Source of the DNA: Macrocystis pyrifera | Taxonomy: Eukaryota > Sar > Phaeophyceae > Laminariales > Laminariaceae | Assembly: GCA_031763025.1 (NCBI GenBank) | Contig: JASSKH010000010.1 | Location: 1,178,001-1,242,000 of the forward strand | Direction: 5' to 3' | DNA: 64,000 nucleotides | Shown here: in pieces, positions 49,937 through 61,400 of the stretch | Layout: every line of letters starts with the position of its first letter | How positions within the stretch are numbered: the first letter of the stretch is position 1 | Position numbers and translations under genes: made by a program | The notes under the pieces: generated by a model | What the model was told of the DNA's origin: nothing | Databases searched by the model: none | What the model saw: the letters and a program-made list of their open reading frames with translations, nothing else

Positions 49937-50197
49937 TCCGAGGGCAGCGTCGTGCATCTCTGCGCAGTAGCGGCGATGACGAGTCCTTTTCTCCTCTTCG
50001 CCCCCCCCAGAAAACGATCGCTCTTCGGTGGTGCGCTCGGCTTTGCTGCGGAGGAGATGGGTGTCAAGGAAGCGCATGAGCCCCTGGGCGACGGCGTTGC
50101 ACGCGGTGGTGTCGGCGCCGCTGCTTCTGTCATCTCGACCGCCACCGCCACCGTCACCGCTACCGCCGCTCCGACGCTGCGGCCATCTCCACCTCAC
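49937..50197 (-). CDS. Candidate 5' exon, unassigned
   Basis: A frame with coding-like composition reads ADTTACNAVAQGLMRFLDTH, LLRSKAERTTEERSFSGGG and RRYCAEMHDAALGG, and stops at a good donor GGAG|GTACGT (phase 1). It is on the same strand and just upstream of the methyltransferase, so it may be its N-terminal exon, but no link could be shown. No domain was recognised. Confidence 0.3.
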
Positions 50198-50965
50198 CCG
50201 CTCTTGTTCTGAAGCGCGGTCGATTGGTTGATTGAGAGTCGCACGTGGTTTGTTCGAAACGCGGGGGCGATGGAGAGTCAGTGATGAGAGGGTTGGTGGG
50301 CGGGTGGGTAGGTGGGTGGGTGGGTGGGATGGTACGTCAGCTGTGACATCGTTGTATGTTTACAGCAGTTTGATCAGCTGCAAGATTGTCCCACATAACG
50401 TGAGGTGGCATGAGGTGACGTTGTTGTCGTAGGCACCGGCTGCACGAAACAACCCGCCACGATCAGTCCTCACGACGATCATCTAGAGAGGAGCTGCAAG
50501 GATATATGTGACGAGACCTTCAAGCGCATTGCACAGCAGCTGCACCTGTAATCTATGCTACAACCAGGCTGCGTTGCTGCTGTGCTGTGCTATTGCTGCT
50601 TCCAAGTTAGCTCCAAAAAGGAGCTTTCGGACTTCCAGGTATTGATTGCACTGCACCTCGCGCGCCAGGGCTGTCAATCTCGATCACGAACGTGTGGGAA
50701 CGGGCAGGAACATTTCCCTTCTTGTCACATGCAACATCGTTCCCCTCCGTCGTCATCGTGTGGTCGTGATGCTGGACGCTGCTGTGTACAACATAGATGC
50801 CCTTCGCCTGCCTTCACAGTCTGTATGCGGCGTAATTATAGTTTTCCTATCCCCTCAAGAGTAGGCCGCGCAACATGTTGAAATCCTCTACAACGAGAGC
50901 TCACGAGTCACGAGAGGAGAGAGTAGTTGGTACTTTTTTACCGTCACGTGACGCGATCGGTACAG
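50198..50965. promoter_or_regulatory. Region between divergent genes
   Basis: About 770 bases lie between the candidate methyltransferase 5' exon (minus) and the complex I subunit ATG (plus). It contains a short GGTGGGTGGGTG run (50298-50328). No TATA box or other element could be named. A shared promoter is inferred from arrangement only. Confidence 0.3.
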
Positions 50966-51265
50966 ATGGTGATCGGCACGGCACGAAGGGGGGGACTCCT
51001 GCTTGTAGCAGGTCGACGCACGGCACTGCTCGCCGCTGCTCGTCCCGTCAATGCTCTGGCGGTTTTGCCTCGGCAGCTCAGCAGCAACAATATGCCTCCC
51101 AAGGCGCCGTCAGCGGCGAGCAGGGAGAGGGCTGAGTTTCGGGAAGCAAGGCTGCCCCAGGACAACATCGAGTTCAAGGATACGGGGTTCCTGACGACGG
51201 TGGACCGGCTTTCGAACATCATGTTCATGGCGGAGATCTTCCGCGCCTTGTGGCTCAGCGCAGAG
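50966..51265 (+). CDS. NDUFS8: NDUFS8 exon 1: presequence and N-terminal helix
   Basis: The exon covers the presequence, a Ser/Ala/Glu-rich linker, and [20 protein letters not shown], the amphipathic helix before the ferredoxin fold. Donor GAG|GTGTGT; 1661-base intron follows. Confidence 0.9.
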
Positions 51266-54200
51266 GTGTGTGCGTTTTGCTCACAATCGTTTCGCACTGC
51301 GTTCGTTCGTCTGATGGAAGGAATGTGAAGCAAGGGAGAAAGCCCGACCCCCTGTATGTATGTGTGTACGAGAAAGTCGACGAGGTTCGGGTGTGTCATC
51401 GCTCGAAGCTCGGACCCAAGTGCACGACTTGCGGGTCATCACTCAGGCCATTCCCTCGTGCAGAGAAATGAAGCGCGGGAGTACTGTCAGTTGCAGCGTG
51501 TGGAGCACACGTCACCCGTGAGCACGCGCTTTAATATCCCTCCTTTCGTGCGCCACGGTTGGAGCGCAAGTGTTCTTGGCGGCGCATCGACTCTGACCTC
51601 CTGACTCCTGACACAATGAGTTAAGTGTATACAAGCACGAAATTGAAGCCTCCCTACTCCCTTTATTGATATTTTTTTCGATCTACGAACGTGTACGAGA
51701 ACAACGTCGGGGATGGATCTTCACGTACAGCAGCAGTGTCATACATGCAACAGGCGGTGATACTCGAGTAGCGTCAGCCAATGAATACCCGTGGCAGCAA
51801 TTATTTGCACACCAGTACGTCGTCGTACACAGCAGTGATTTTTTTATGCTGATGAACATGGCAGGCACACGCGAAGAATCAGAGGAATATCGTAGCTCTC
51901 TCGTTCGCCAGCAGCTCGTACAGCCTACAGCAGTACGTGGATGCATGGAGTTGATCGAGCAGTTAACCGAAATGCCCAGGAACGTGTCGAGGAAAGTCTT
52001 GACCTTTGGCGGCCCTGTTGTACTGTTTCTTTCAGGGCTTCCTCGCCCTTCCCCGGCGAGCACCCCTCGGGTTTCTCCACCTCTACGCGCCACATAAGAC
52101 TGATGTTGCGGGCGCTAAAATAGTGGTGCCGGCAGCAAGCAAGCATCTTCACCTGGTCCCCACGTACAGAGACGCAGTTTTGTCGTTTTGTCAGCCGACC
52201 TGCACGCTATTCCCTGGCTTCGTTCGTGCTCCTTTAGACCACACCCCTTGGAGCCCTCACCTTAACTCACGCGAATCCGTCTCCGCACATGTGCAAAGTG
52301 CTACAGCAACGGCAAATAGCAACGCAGCCAGCGCGCGCACACGTCCCTGCCCTACATATGGCGCCCGCGGCCGCTGATCGGTCTTCCGCAAGTAAACAGC
52401 AGCACATGGAAATCAAGCCTACATAAAATTGAATAGCTGTCGCCAGGAATTGGCGCGGCAGGACATTTGTAACTGTCGTCAACTTGTGTGCGTTGCTGGA
52501 AGAGATCGCCGTTCCCCGTCTCTTTCTTTAGTACCATGGTGGCGGACGCTTCAGGCACCTTTAAAGGGACCCCCATGTTTTGGGCGCCGTCGTAATTACG
52601 AACTCGCATTCGCTCGTAAGAACGCGTGATAAAGGTACTGCTGTATATCCGACCTATGGTACCCTCGGAATCGTACCCCCTTGCGCTCGTTCATATAGCT
52701 GTCACTCGTAGCTCCTCGTAGAGGCAGCTTCTCCAAAATATTGATGGACGTTGCTGCTGTAGACTGTCCGAGTAGTCTTGGGTTCAAGTATGGAATTCTG
52801 GGAGTATCGTATGCCCCCCCCCTGTGGTTCCATTATTGCGATAAAACACTCGTAACGCGTGCAGTACCCTACTTACGTTTTCTGTTTGGTGTCCATCGTT
52901 CATCTTCTAAATGCAAAAAAAAAAAGGTGTTCATCAAGCCCAAGGTGACCATCAACTACCCGTTCGAGAAGGGACCGCTTAGCCCTCGCTTCCGCGGGGA
53001 GCACGCGCTGAGGCGCTACCCTAGCGGAGAGGAACGGTGCATCTCCTGCAAGCTCTGCGAGGCCATCTGCCCCGCCCAGGTGCGACTTGACGCATCGCGT
53101 ATGCGTGCCGACTGCGGACACCAGATGTATATGATACAGTATCATTGCTATTGAGTATAGTTTACTCTTGCATAACTGCTCACGCGTTTCGAGGAGAAAC
53201 AGTAGCAGTTGGAGTTTTTCGTGGGAACCCGTGGGATCAGAGTTGGGTTGTGTAAATGTTTTCAGCTGAAAAGAAGCTTAATGCTAATTATCCTTCCTGG
53301 TGTACACCTGGTGCGCCCGCGGTTCGTGGACAAGCTGCTTGCTTAACGTAGGATAGGAGTTGCTGTAGACGGAGGTTGTGCAGTGCGTGGCGAAAGGGCT
53401 ACTTTGTAGAATTCAGCCGTGGCGTGGATTGATTGTTCATGGCTTCGTTCGAGCGCTCGCATTTGCAATTTTTCGCAAATTGATGCAGACGGTTTTTTTG
53501 GTTGAGCCAGCGCGAAAGAATCATTGGTGGCCAGCGAGATTATATGTCTCGTTGTTCCGTGGCTGCTGCTATGCATAGAAATCAAACAGTGTGGCCGGAA
53601 CGCGGGCGGCGAGATGAAAAATCAAGAAGTTTACCACACGTGTTGTCGGGGGGCGCCGGATTTTTTGTTGTTGTTTTCCTGCTGAAAGAGAGAACGCCGA
53701 CGAGCAGCCGCCCAATGGTTGGTTGACCACGTATACCAGGTAGTAGGCCAAACACGTCGACGGGCTGTCTCCACCGCCGGGTTGTCGAGTCGACGTTTGT
53801 GTTTTCCGGTTTGGCCTTGGCCTGCAGAGCGTGCACAGAGCACATCAACCCATGGCGATGGAGGCCCTTTTTTCGTTCTTCGCCGTTATTGGTCTGTGAA
53901 TATAGCACCCTGGGTAGGTTTGGGTTATTTTGGTTTCTCCTTGCCTTGCCTTGCCTCATCTCGCCCCGGTGTTCGTCGCGCGACGGACTCCACTCCATTC
54001 CGCACCAGTACGATAAACTATTATACGAGCTCTATGAGTAGTATCATAGTGGTGATAGTTTTGTTTCCCTTGATTTTTTTCGCTGCGACGTGATGTTCCG
54101 CGCTCAATCACAGGCGATCACTATCGAAGCGGAGCAGCGAGAGGATGGCAGCCGCAAGACCACTCGTTACGACATCGATATGACCAAGTGCATCTACTGC

Positions 54201-54970
54201 GGCTTCTGCCAGGCAAGAATTAAGGCATTTCCCGAGCACAGAAGCCTACCGGTCTAGCTCTGAAAGGAGCCGTGTCGCCGCGACGGTCGGGAGATCGGGG
54301 CGGGGAGGTATCCGTAGATTCAGGGACTTTATCAGCCAATCAAAGGATTGCATACAGTAGCTTACACTACATCTATCATAATGTCACCTTTTACTGAACA
54401 ACGCAATGCAAGACGGTGGCGCGTCTTCTAGATTGGTCACCACGGATCAGAAGTATACGAAGTTAGCCAGGAAGGAGGGGGTCAAAAGCTGTCGATCGTG
54501 CACGAAACAAAAACTATTAATAGCACGTTTCATTTTGCTAAATTCTGCTTACGCGGATCAATTTTCAATTCTGAGATGCCACCGCCCGTCCGGAAATTTC
54601 GAGTACCCTGATGAATCGACGAAACATACGACTACTCGCGGCAGCAGCAGCAACAGCGGAGCTGCCAACGATACCACAGGTTGATATCCATACAGCTACC
54701 CTTTTTCGACTCACCACGGCAACTCGCGCTGTCGTTTAAACATGACGAATCCCCCCCCCGTTGTCTTCTCTGGAATATCGCCTGTTCCCTCTGGAAACCC
54801 GCGAGCAGGAAGCGTGCCCCGTGGATGCCATCGTCGAGGGCCCGAACTACGAGTTCGCCACTGAAACTCACGAGGAACTCTTGTACGACAAGGAGAAGCT
54901 ATTGGCCAACGGGGATCGGTGGGAGGTGGCCATCGCACAGAACATCGCCGCAGACCACCCTTACCGCTGA
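50966..54970 (+). CDS. NDUFS8: NADH:ubiquinone oxidoreductase 23 kDa iron-sulfur subunit (NDUFS8/TYKY), 4 exons
   Basis: This is the peripheral-arm subunit of mitochondrial complex I that holds clusters N6a and N6b on the path from NADH to ubiquinone. Exons: 50966-51265, 52927-53079, 54114-54212 and 54809-54970 (TGA), all phase 0, total 237 residues. The N-terminus [18 protein letters not shown] is Arg-rich without acids, typical of a mitochondrial presequence. [31 protein letters not shown] and [14 protein letters not shown] are nearly invariant in the family. Both [4Fe-4S] motifs are complete: [12 protein letters not shown] and [12 protein letters not shown]. The C-terminus ends ADHPYR. Intron 3 has a GC donor. 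The other frame start (50927) adds 13 residues and is less likely. Confidence 0.97.
52927..53079 (+). CDS. NDUFS8: NDUFS8 exon 2: first 4Fe-4S motif
   Basis: The exon reads [20 protein letters not shown] to [14 protein letters not shown] (51 residues). Its acceptor is preceded by 11 A (AAAAAAAAAAAG) with no adjacent pyrimidine tract, which is unusual. Donor CAG|GTGCGA. Confidence 0.97.
54114..54212 (+). CDS. NDUFS8: NDUFS8 exon 3: second 4Fe-4S motif
   Basis: The exon reads [20 protein letters not shown], then [13 protein letters not shown] (33 residues). The donor is GC (CAG|GCAAGA at 54213-54214). The next exon continues EACPVDAI, so the junction is secure. Confidence 0.97.
54809..54970 (+). 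CDS. NDUFS8: NDUFS8 exon 4
   Basis: After acceptor GAGCAG the exon reads [20 protein letters not shown], then [19 protein letters not shown] and ends ADHPYR, then TGA. It supplies the last Cys of the second cluster motif. Confidence 0.97.
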   Translation, partial: EACPVDAIVEGPNYEFATETHEELLYDKEKLLANGDRWEVAIAQNIAADHPYR

Positions 54971-57175
54971 GAAGTTGCGTCCGGAGACGTGACATATCGC
55001 TTTTGGGCGGGTATGGGGGGGGGGGGGGGGGGGGGCGGGGCAAAGGCAGGACGGGGAGAGGTAGGGGCGCCGTGCTGTGCCGAGTGTGATGTGGCGTTTT
55101 CAATATTTTCCTGGTGCTGCGCGTGGGGAAAAAGGGAAAGGCTTGGGCGGGAAGACGAGGGGAGGAAGGGGGCGGGGGGCGGGGGGGGGCGAACTAAGGC
55201 TGTTGGTCGTGGACCGAACGCCTCGCAAGATAGGGGTGAGTTCGAAATGGCTGTTGCCTCGTCTTTCCCTCCTGGAAAGGACAAGACACCCCGAGCATGG
55301 AGTTTGATGGGTTTCCGACTATGTTGTCGGATTTTCTCTCCAACGGTGTAAGCGAGAGAGAGGAGCGAGTCGGGGTCGCCTGGGGTGGGGGGGGGAGGGA
55401 GGGAGGGTTCTCATCTGGCGGTGGTTGTCTCTGATCCTGCTCTTTCTGCTCTCTTGTTCTAGGGGGTGGGGCGATCAGTTGGCGTGCCGCACGCACGACT
55501 GCTCGGTGCTAAGTCGTGCGGACTATACCTTGCGTGTATGGCATGGCCACTTGGCAGCCAGTAGTCGGACTATAACTGTCGGTTGCTTGGTATGGGGGAG
55601 GAGGCCACACGTACACAGCGGTAACATGGTGTTTGCATGGTCAACATGGCTTTTGGGGAGAGTAGTGAAGTTCGCGAAAGGTGTCATAGTTATTTGCGTG
55701 CTTGGCTGACGCGCATCATCACAGGTGCGCAAGGGTAGCAGAATAGTTTGTTTGCGTGCTTGAAACGCATCATCACATGATCACAGAAGTTGCGCGCGCG
55801 ATGCCCGGTATTTTGGCGACGCGAGGCAACGTCTTTCTCTATCTTGTGTGCTGCTCTCGGCGGGGTATATTTTTGGATTGTTGGTATTCTTTTTTTGTCG
55901 ATCCTTGCGGTAGGCAGCGTGGAGATAGAGTGCTCCATCAAAATCAGCAACACAAAAATGACAACGAAAATCACATTCATGTCATGGATTACCATGAAAA
56001 ATGCCAGTTTTTTTCCTCCTTTTCCAACGGAAATGATCAAAAGGAGGTGTACCCCCATCTTTTTCGGCCAAACGGGGGGGATAAGGCTAAACACGTCCGC
56101 GGAAGGTGCCTGCGCTTGCTCAAATTCAATGATCCCGCGCAAGATGCCCACAGCCCATCCATGCAGAGGACGTAAACAATCTTGTTTTTTTTCGGGCACG
56201 TTACTGGGGCTGGCGGCACCATGGCGCAGGAGGGTGAACGTTTATGCATCAAAACTTTGGGTTTGCGTTCGCCTCGTCCCCGGTGGCTTGGTAGGTGGTC
56301 CGCGTGCCTGTCAAGATCAATTTCGTGGGTTCAAGTCCCACCGAGTGCATGCTCATAGGGACTTTTTCTTGCATAAAAAAATGATAAGCGGAAAGCGCGA
56401 AAGCGTGAGTTGGCTACATTCGATGAAAATCGACGAGCAGTGGGAATGCTGAACCCTATGCGCGACAAAAATAAAGGCACGTACCGGGGGGGAGAAGGGA
56501 CGACACCTGTGACCACGGCTTGTCCAGAAGATCGTCGAGGGTAAAACCTCCTACGAGTGGGCTGGGAAGTAAAAGTGATGGATAAAAAAAAAAAAAAAAA
56601 AAAAAGATCCCACCTCATTTCTACTACACACCGAGCACTCTTCTCACGTCGATATTCTTCGCCTTTTTCTGTTAATTATGTTTCCTGCAAATACTGCTTC
56701 TGCTGATGCTGCTTGCCCTGGTCCCACTCCAAACTGAAACAATTAATATTGATACAGCAGTAGATAGAACCCAAGTAACTGTGGTAGTCAGCGACGCTTT
56801 CAGCGAGAATAGCAGCGTCGCCGTTGCCGATAGGGTTGACTTTTTAGCACTCGATATGATACTGCTCATCTATGCCGCTGGGGCGGGGGGTGGGACCAGC
56901 ATCGTGAGTGTGGGGATCAGCAACAACAGCGTGTGGCCTGGCAAGTGGCAGGTAGCAGGCACAGCCCACGCGGTTGGCCAAGGCGTGTACCCCCAAGGGA
57001 TATCCGCTTTATCCTCCCCTCTCCCGATAGTTTGGAATGGTTCCATGATTTGGTTGGTGTGCTTCTCAGGGTGCAAGATTGTTGTTCCACATCTCGAAAC
57101 ATGTCCATCTCTCCTTGATCGTCGTGACGCGCTCGCGTTCTCGCGTGGCTCGTACTGCTGTTATTGCCCCGCACC
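54971..57175. other. Intergenic region
   Basis: Between NDUFS8 and the repeat-protein gene there is G-rich DNA (55013-55035, 55170-55190), a SINE, and no supported gene. A 220-codon plus-strand frame at 55790-56452 runs into the SINE and has no recognisable feature. Confidence 0.5.
56276..56605 (+). mobile_element. tRNA-derived SINE, copy 2
   Basis: Box A TGGCTTGGTAGGTGG is at 56284-56298 and box B GGGTTCAAGTCC at 56327-56338. A body of about 240 bases and 22 A at 56584-56605 follow. It is the same element as 16235-16582, in the intergenic space before the putative plastid protein gene. No target duplication was recognised. Confidence 0.8.
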
Positions 57176-58036
57176 CATGCGTGCCAGCCGAGTTGGTAGC
57201 GCCAAAGACAGACGAAGGGCCCGATGCCTGGACTCGTCCCTGACAGTGGTAATGATCGGTGCGCTGGCGGCGACCCTGGCCCACGCTTTCAACGCTCCTC
57301 CTCCTTCCAACCCCTCATCGTGCTCAACAAGCCGTCCAAGGCTTTTGGTAGCAACTGACTACTGTGTTGACAGCCACAGTCATGATCGATGCCGCGAGCG
57401 TCCTAGTGAGTCTTACCTTCGACCACGACGTCGCCACCACCACCGCGTTTTCATGGGGAGGTTCGGCTCCCTCCCGGCTCTGGGCTGCAGCTTGCAGCTG
57501 GGCGACGACGGGCTACCGGTGCGAGTGCGTTGTGGTCGACGACGAAAAAAAGCGGCGGGTTTAGGTTTAGGTCGGTCGGCTATTGCCGTCGCTCGCGCTG
57601 GTGCTGCTGGTGCTGGTGCTGCTGGTGCTTGCTTCACGGCGATAGACGGCACGGGGCTAGAGTGGCGCCTACGAGCGTCTAGGGTTGCTTTAGAGGACGG
57701 GGTCATAGAGAGAGAGAGCCAGGAGAACGAGGGGGAGCAGGAAGAGGAGGTCGAGGGGGAGGTGCAAGTGCTGTTCGAACACAATAGCAGGGATGTCGAT
57801 GCGTTGTTGCTGCAGGGGAAGCTGCGGCCGCCTTGACCCGAAAGACGAAGAAGACGGAGCAGAAGAAGGCTACCGCCACCGCCGCCGCCGCTACTACCAG
57901 TACCGCTACCACTACCACCACCGCCGCCACCACCACCAGGAAGAAGCGAAAGCCCCCAGCGTATTGGGCGAGCGAGGCGAACGTGCGGAAGGAGGTGGAA
58001 ATGTTCTGGGCCGAGCTCGGCATTGTTTCGAACAAG
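57176..58036 (+). CDS. Repeat protein exon 1: targeting signal, linker, first YW motif
   Basis: The frame from 57176/57252 runs MIGALAATLAHAFNAPPPSN to an acidic stretch (ENEGEQEEEVEGEVQVLFEH) and stops at 57836 after LLLQGKLRPP. The next block (TRKTKKTEQKK, Ala/Thr run, RKKRKPPAYWASEANVRKE) lies in the frame reached if one G were missing from GGGG near 57817. An intron with acceptor CTGCAG there is the alternative. Donor AAG|GTGGGG. A second intron inside cannot be excluded. Confidence 0.5.
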
Positions 58037-58354
58037 GTGGGGTGTGTGGTGTAAGTACAGGCCGTTAGAGCAGCTACAAGTACGTGGTACTATCATGCAC
58101 CTGGTACACCGCACGTATACAGCATTCGTACAGCACTCGTAGTCACCGGTCCTCGAGAGGCACTTCGTACTGGCCTGTCTGCCAGGTGTGCATTATTGTA
58201 TTGCTGTGATGTTCGTCTCAAGCTGGTACTACTCATCTCGTACTTACTGCTGCTGCATATTATTAATATCATAACCTGGCATGATGTTGATGTCACCAAT
58301 AAAACCTTGTGGTCAAGAGAGGGTAGGGAATGCGCTACGTACCCAGCCAGCTGC

Positions 58355-58400
<46 letters not shown>

Positions 58401-61400
58401 GTAGCTGCGCGAGCAGGGTTCCCTACACAGCAGTATCATCAGAGGGACATAGCCCTGGTGCAGCGACAATGCCGCAGACGCTGGGGCAAGGCCACCTACA
58501 TGTCTTTTGTTGTCTACACTACAGTAGATATGCCGGTGCTCCATCGTCCAGCCTGTTTGCCAGCCAATAACATAAGCGCGCTCGAGAGGAAGCGCCTTCC
58601 TTCTTCCTTCGTCTCCTTTGGCCTCGTGCCCTTTTAGCGCGAGTATGTACTTACTCCCGATGGCTCTGTGGTCTGTTGGTGTGGCGCGTCCGTCTTTTTG
58701 TTTCCCTCGTGCAATCCAACCGACGACTGCTTGCTCCGTTGTGAGTCCATGGTTTTTTATTTCCTCATCAAACCGACAACCGTCGACTGCTCGAGGGAGA
58801 GTTAGTCGACAAATTTTGTTTATTGGCTGTATTTTAGGTCGGCATGGGATCAGGGTGTTCGGTGCACCCTGCCGGTGGCTAGCTTTGTAACATACCTGGT
58901 ACCCAGGTTCAGTTTGGAGGGCTCAGGTTTGGTTGGTCTTGTTGGGGTTGGTCGACGTGAGATCAGGACACAAGTGGGAGCGAGGTGCACTATTAATATG
59001 TATGTTGTGTGTGCGTGCGCTGACTAATGAAACCTCCCGAAAAATCAGTATTCGATCAATCATAGGATTTTTTGTCGAACAAGTGGCGAACTTACTGGAC
59101 TGCTCATCGCGCCATTGTGCGTCCGTAGGTCCATGATTTTGTCACGTTTGCTCGGCGACGCGAAACCGTCGAGATTTGTTTACTACTGCTGTGTGCAGCA
59201 GTACGTAGTTTTGCCATGTGACATGTGACCGCGAGTAACAAGTTTAAGTTTCTACACTTCGGAGAGATCGATCACGATCTATCTCTGTACAGATAGATCA
59301 TCTGGATCCTAACCTGCCGTTGTGATATTGTGGAGGATCTGTAGAGTACATATCCGATCCAGGAAACATGTCCTACTATTACTATACAGTATATATATTG
59401 TAGATCATGCCGAGTATGAGGGTCGTACAGATCAGGAATCTATCTATCTGCCCTCAAAGATCTACATGCCGTTTATCTTTTTTATGTGGAAAAATCGATG
59501 ATCTGTCCGGCGCTTGTTCAAGTCCCCGCACGTTCTCTCTGTGTGAAACGAGCGTGTATATAAATCAGCCGCCGACGTAGGAGAGGAGAGGCTCAACTTT
59601 CAGCAGCAACTGAGGGGTTGTTTCCGGATCCGTGTCGCCCGCAGTAATGTTTCTACTTTCGCTGGTGTCGCTTGTAGTATGGTAAACGCTAGCTGTTGTT
59701 TAACTTACCGTGTTTTATGTGTCACCGCCGACATGCTTGCTGTAAACGCACAAGGTGCCGAACCAGACCCTCCTGCAGTACTTCGGAGCCCACGGGCTGC
59801 GGCATGCCTTTTCCATGCGGGGGACTGCTATGACAGCGCTGAGTGGCTCGGGGTGGAGGCCATCCCCGGCAAATGGAACGAAGCTCTGGAGACGGAGGAG
59901 GTCATGCAGCTGCTGGAGAGCCGGAAGCTAGTCGCGGACGGCGTAGACTGTGAGAATTGCGATGGTGCAATGCTTGTTTTCTTTTTTTTTTTGGGGGGGG
60001 GGGGAGGTGAAGGGGGGAGGGGGAAGGGGCGAGGGGGCGGGGGAAGGGCAGAGGAGAGGGGGGGGAGGGTGGGAGGGAAGGAGAGGCAGGAGGGGGGGAG
60101 AGGAAAGTGACAGGGGAGAGGGGGGCAGGGGGGGGGGGGAGGGAGAGGAGGAAGAGGGGGAGGAGGGGAGCTGATTGCTATCGGTGCGTACTCACTATAA
60201 GCCCGTTTTCGTTTTGGGCATTGGGGTTGCTTCGAGGGCCCTTGGCGCCCCTGTGGTTGACACCTATCGAAAGGGCCACTGACTTATACATACGTGGGTG
60301 GAAAGCAGTCAGTCGCCAACGTGGTAGAAGCCTAAACAAATACAGCGAGAAAAGTGTCGCAGTCGCAAAATATGAGTTTGTGTTCACTTTGTCGTTTGGT
60401 ATGCCTCTCGTCACACCCACACCCCACACCCACACCCACACCCCCCTCGGGCGTGGGTGTATCGCTTCGCGTTCGCGCCTCCTCCTCCTCCTCTTTACAA
60501 ACAGGCCCCAAGAGCGGCGCGACCTCTCTACTAGCCTGGGTGCACAAGGAGTGGCCTAGCCAGGGGGCGCTCGAGCGTGGGTTCATGGCGAGCTCCCTCA
60601 AGTCCGGCTCGGCAAAGCGCAACAAGAATTATTGGACGGAGGAGGACAACTTTCGGCAGGAGATTATGGCGTTCAATACGGATTTCCAGGTGATTGCGAG
60701 GCGTCCTGTTTTTTTTTCGGGGGTGGGCGTGGGGCACTTGGTGAGGTGTGTGTTTGGGTATATAGGCGTTTCCTGTGGCGTCGGTTGTGATTGTGTCGGT
60801 TGTGGCGATTGTTGGTGTTGGTGTTGGTGCTCATGTTATTGCGGGGGACCATAGTAAATAGGACCAGATATCTTTAGTAAAATTAGCGAAGTATATAGGT
60901 TTTTGTCTATGCCGTAGGTCCCATTAAATGTGGTGCCCCGTAATAGTTGTGAGGAAAGTGGCGTTGTTGCTGGTGGTGGTGATGGATTTTGTGGTGTTCT
61001 TGGTGGTGGGGGCAACGGCAGTGGTGATGTTTGGTCTTGAAACATCGTTTCGGGTCTGTCCTTGTTTCTGCCTACCAGGTATGCTCTTGACGATGTAAGC
61101 GATGGTACCGCTTTGCAGCTTCGGTGTACCTACTCGCCGCTGCGGCGCCTGGTCATTTGTTTCGCCCTTTTTCACCTCTCCGGTCCCAAAAGGGTTTCTA
61201 ACCCTTCGAAGGCGTTCTACGATTTCTTTTTTTCATGGTCGACGCTTTTAGTCTATCGTCGTTTATTTTCGTCCCCTCTCGCCTGCCAGCTTGCCTAGAT
61301 AGATGTATTTATTTTGTAGCAACCCTTCAAACGCGTTTTTTTTTTTTCTTTTTCATGTAGGCCCTTGTTCCGCCTTGCGCTGGACCACACCGCGCTGTAG

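Noticed and set aside
55790..56452. 220-codon plus-strand frame
   Set aside because: No known domain, and its 3' third is SINE sequence.
57413..58114. 233-codon minus-strand frame
   Set aside because: Low-complexity shadow of the Ala/Thr/Arg-rich exon on the plus strand.
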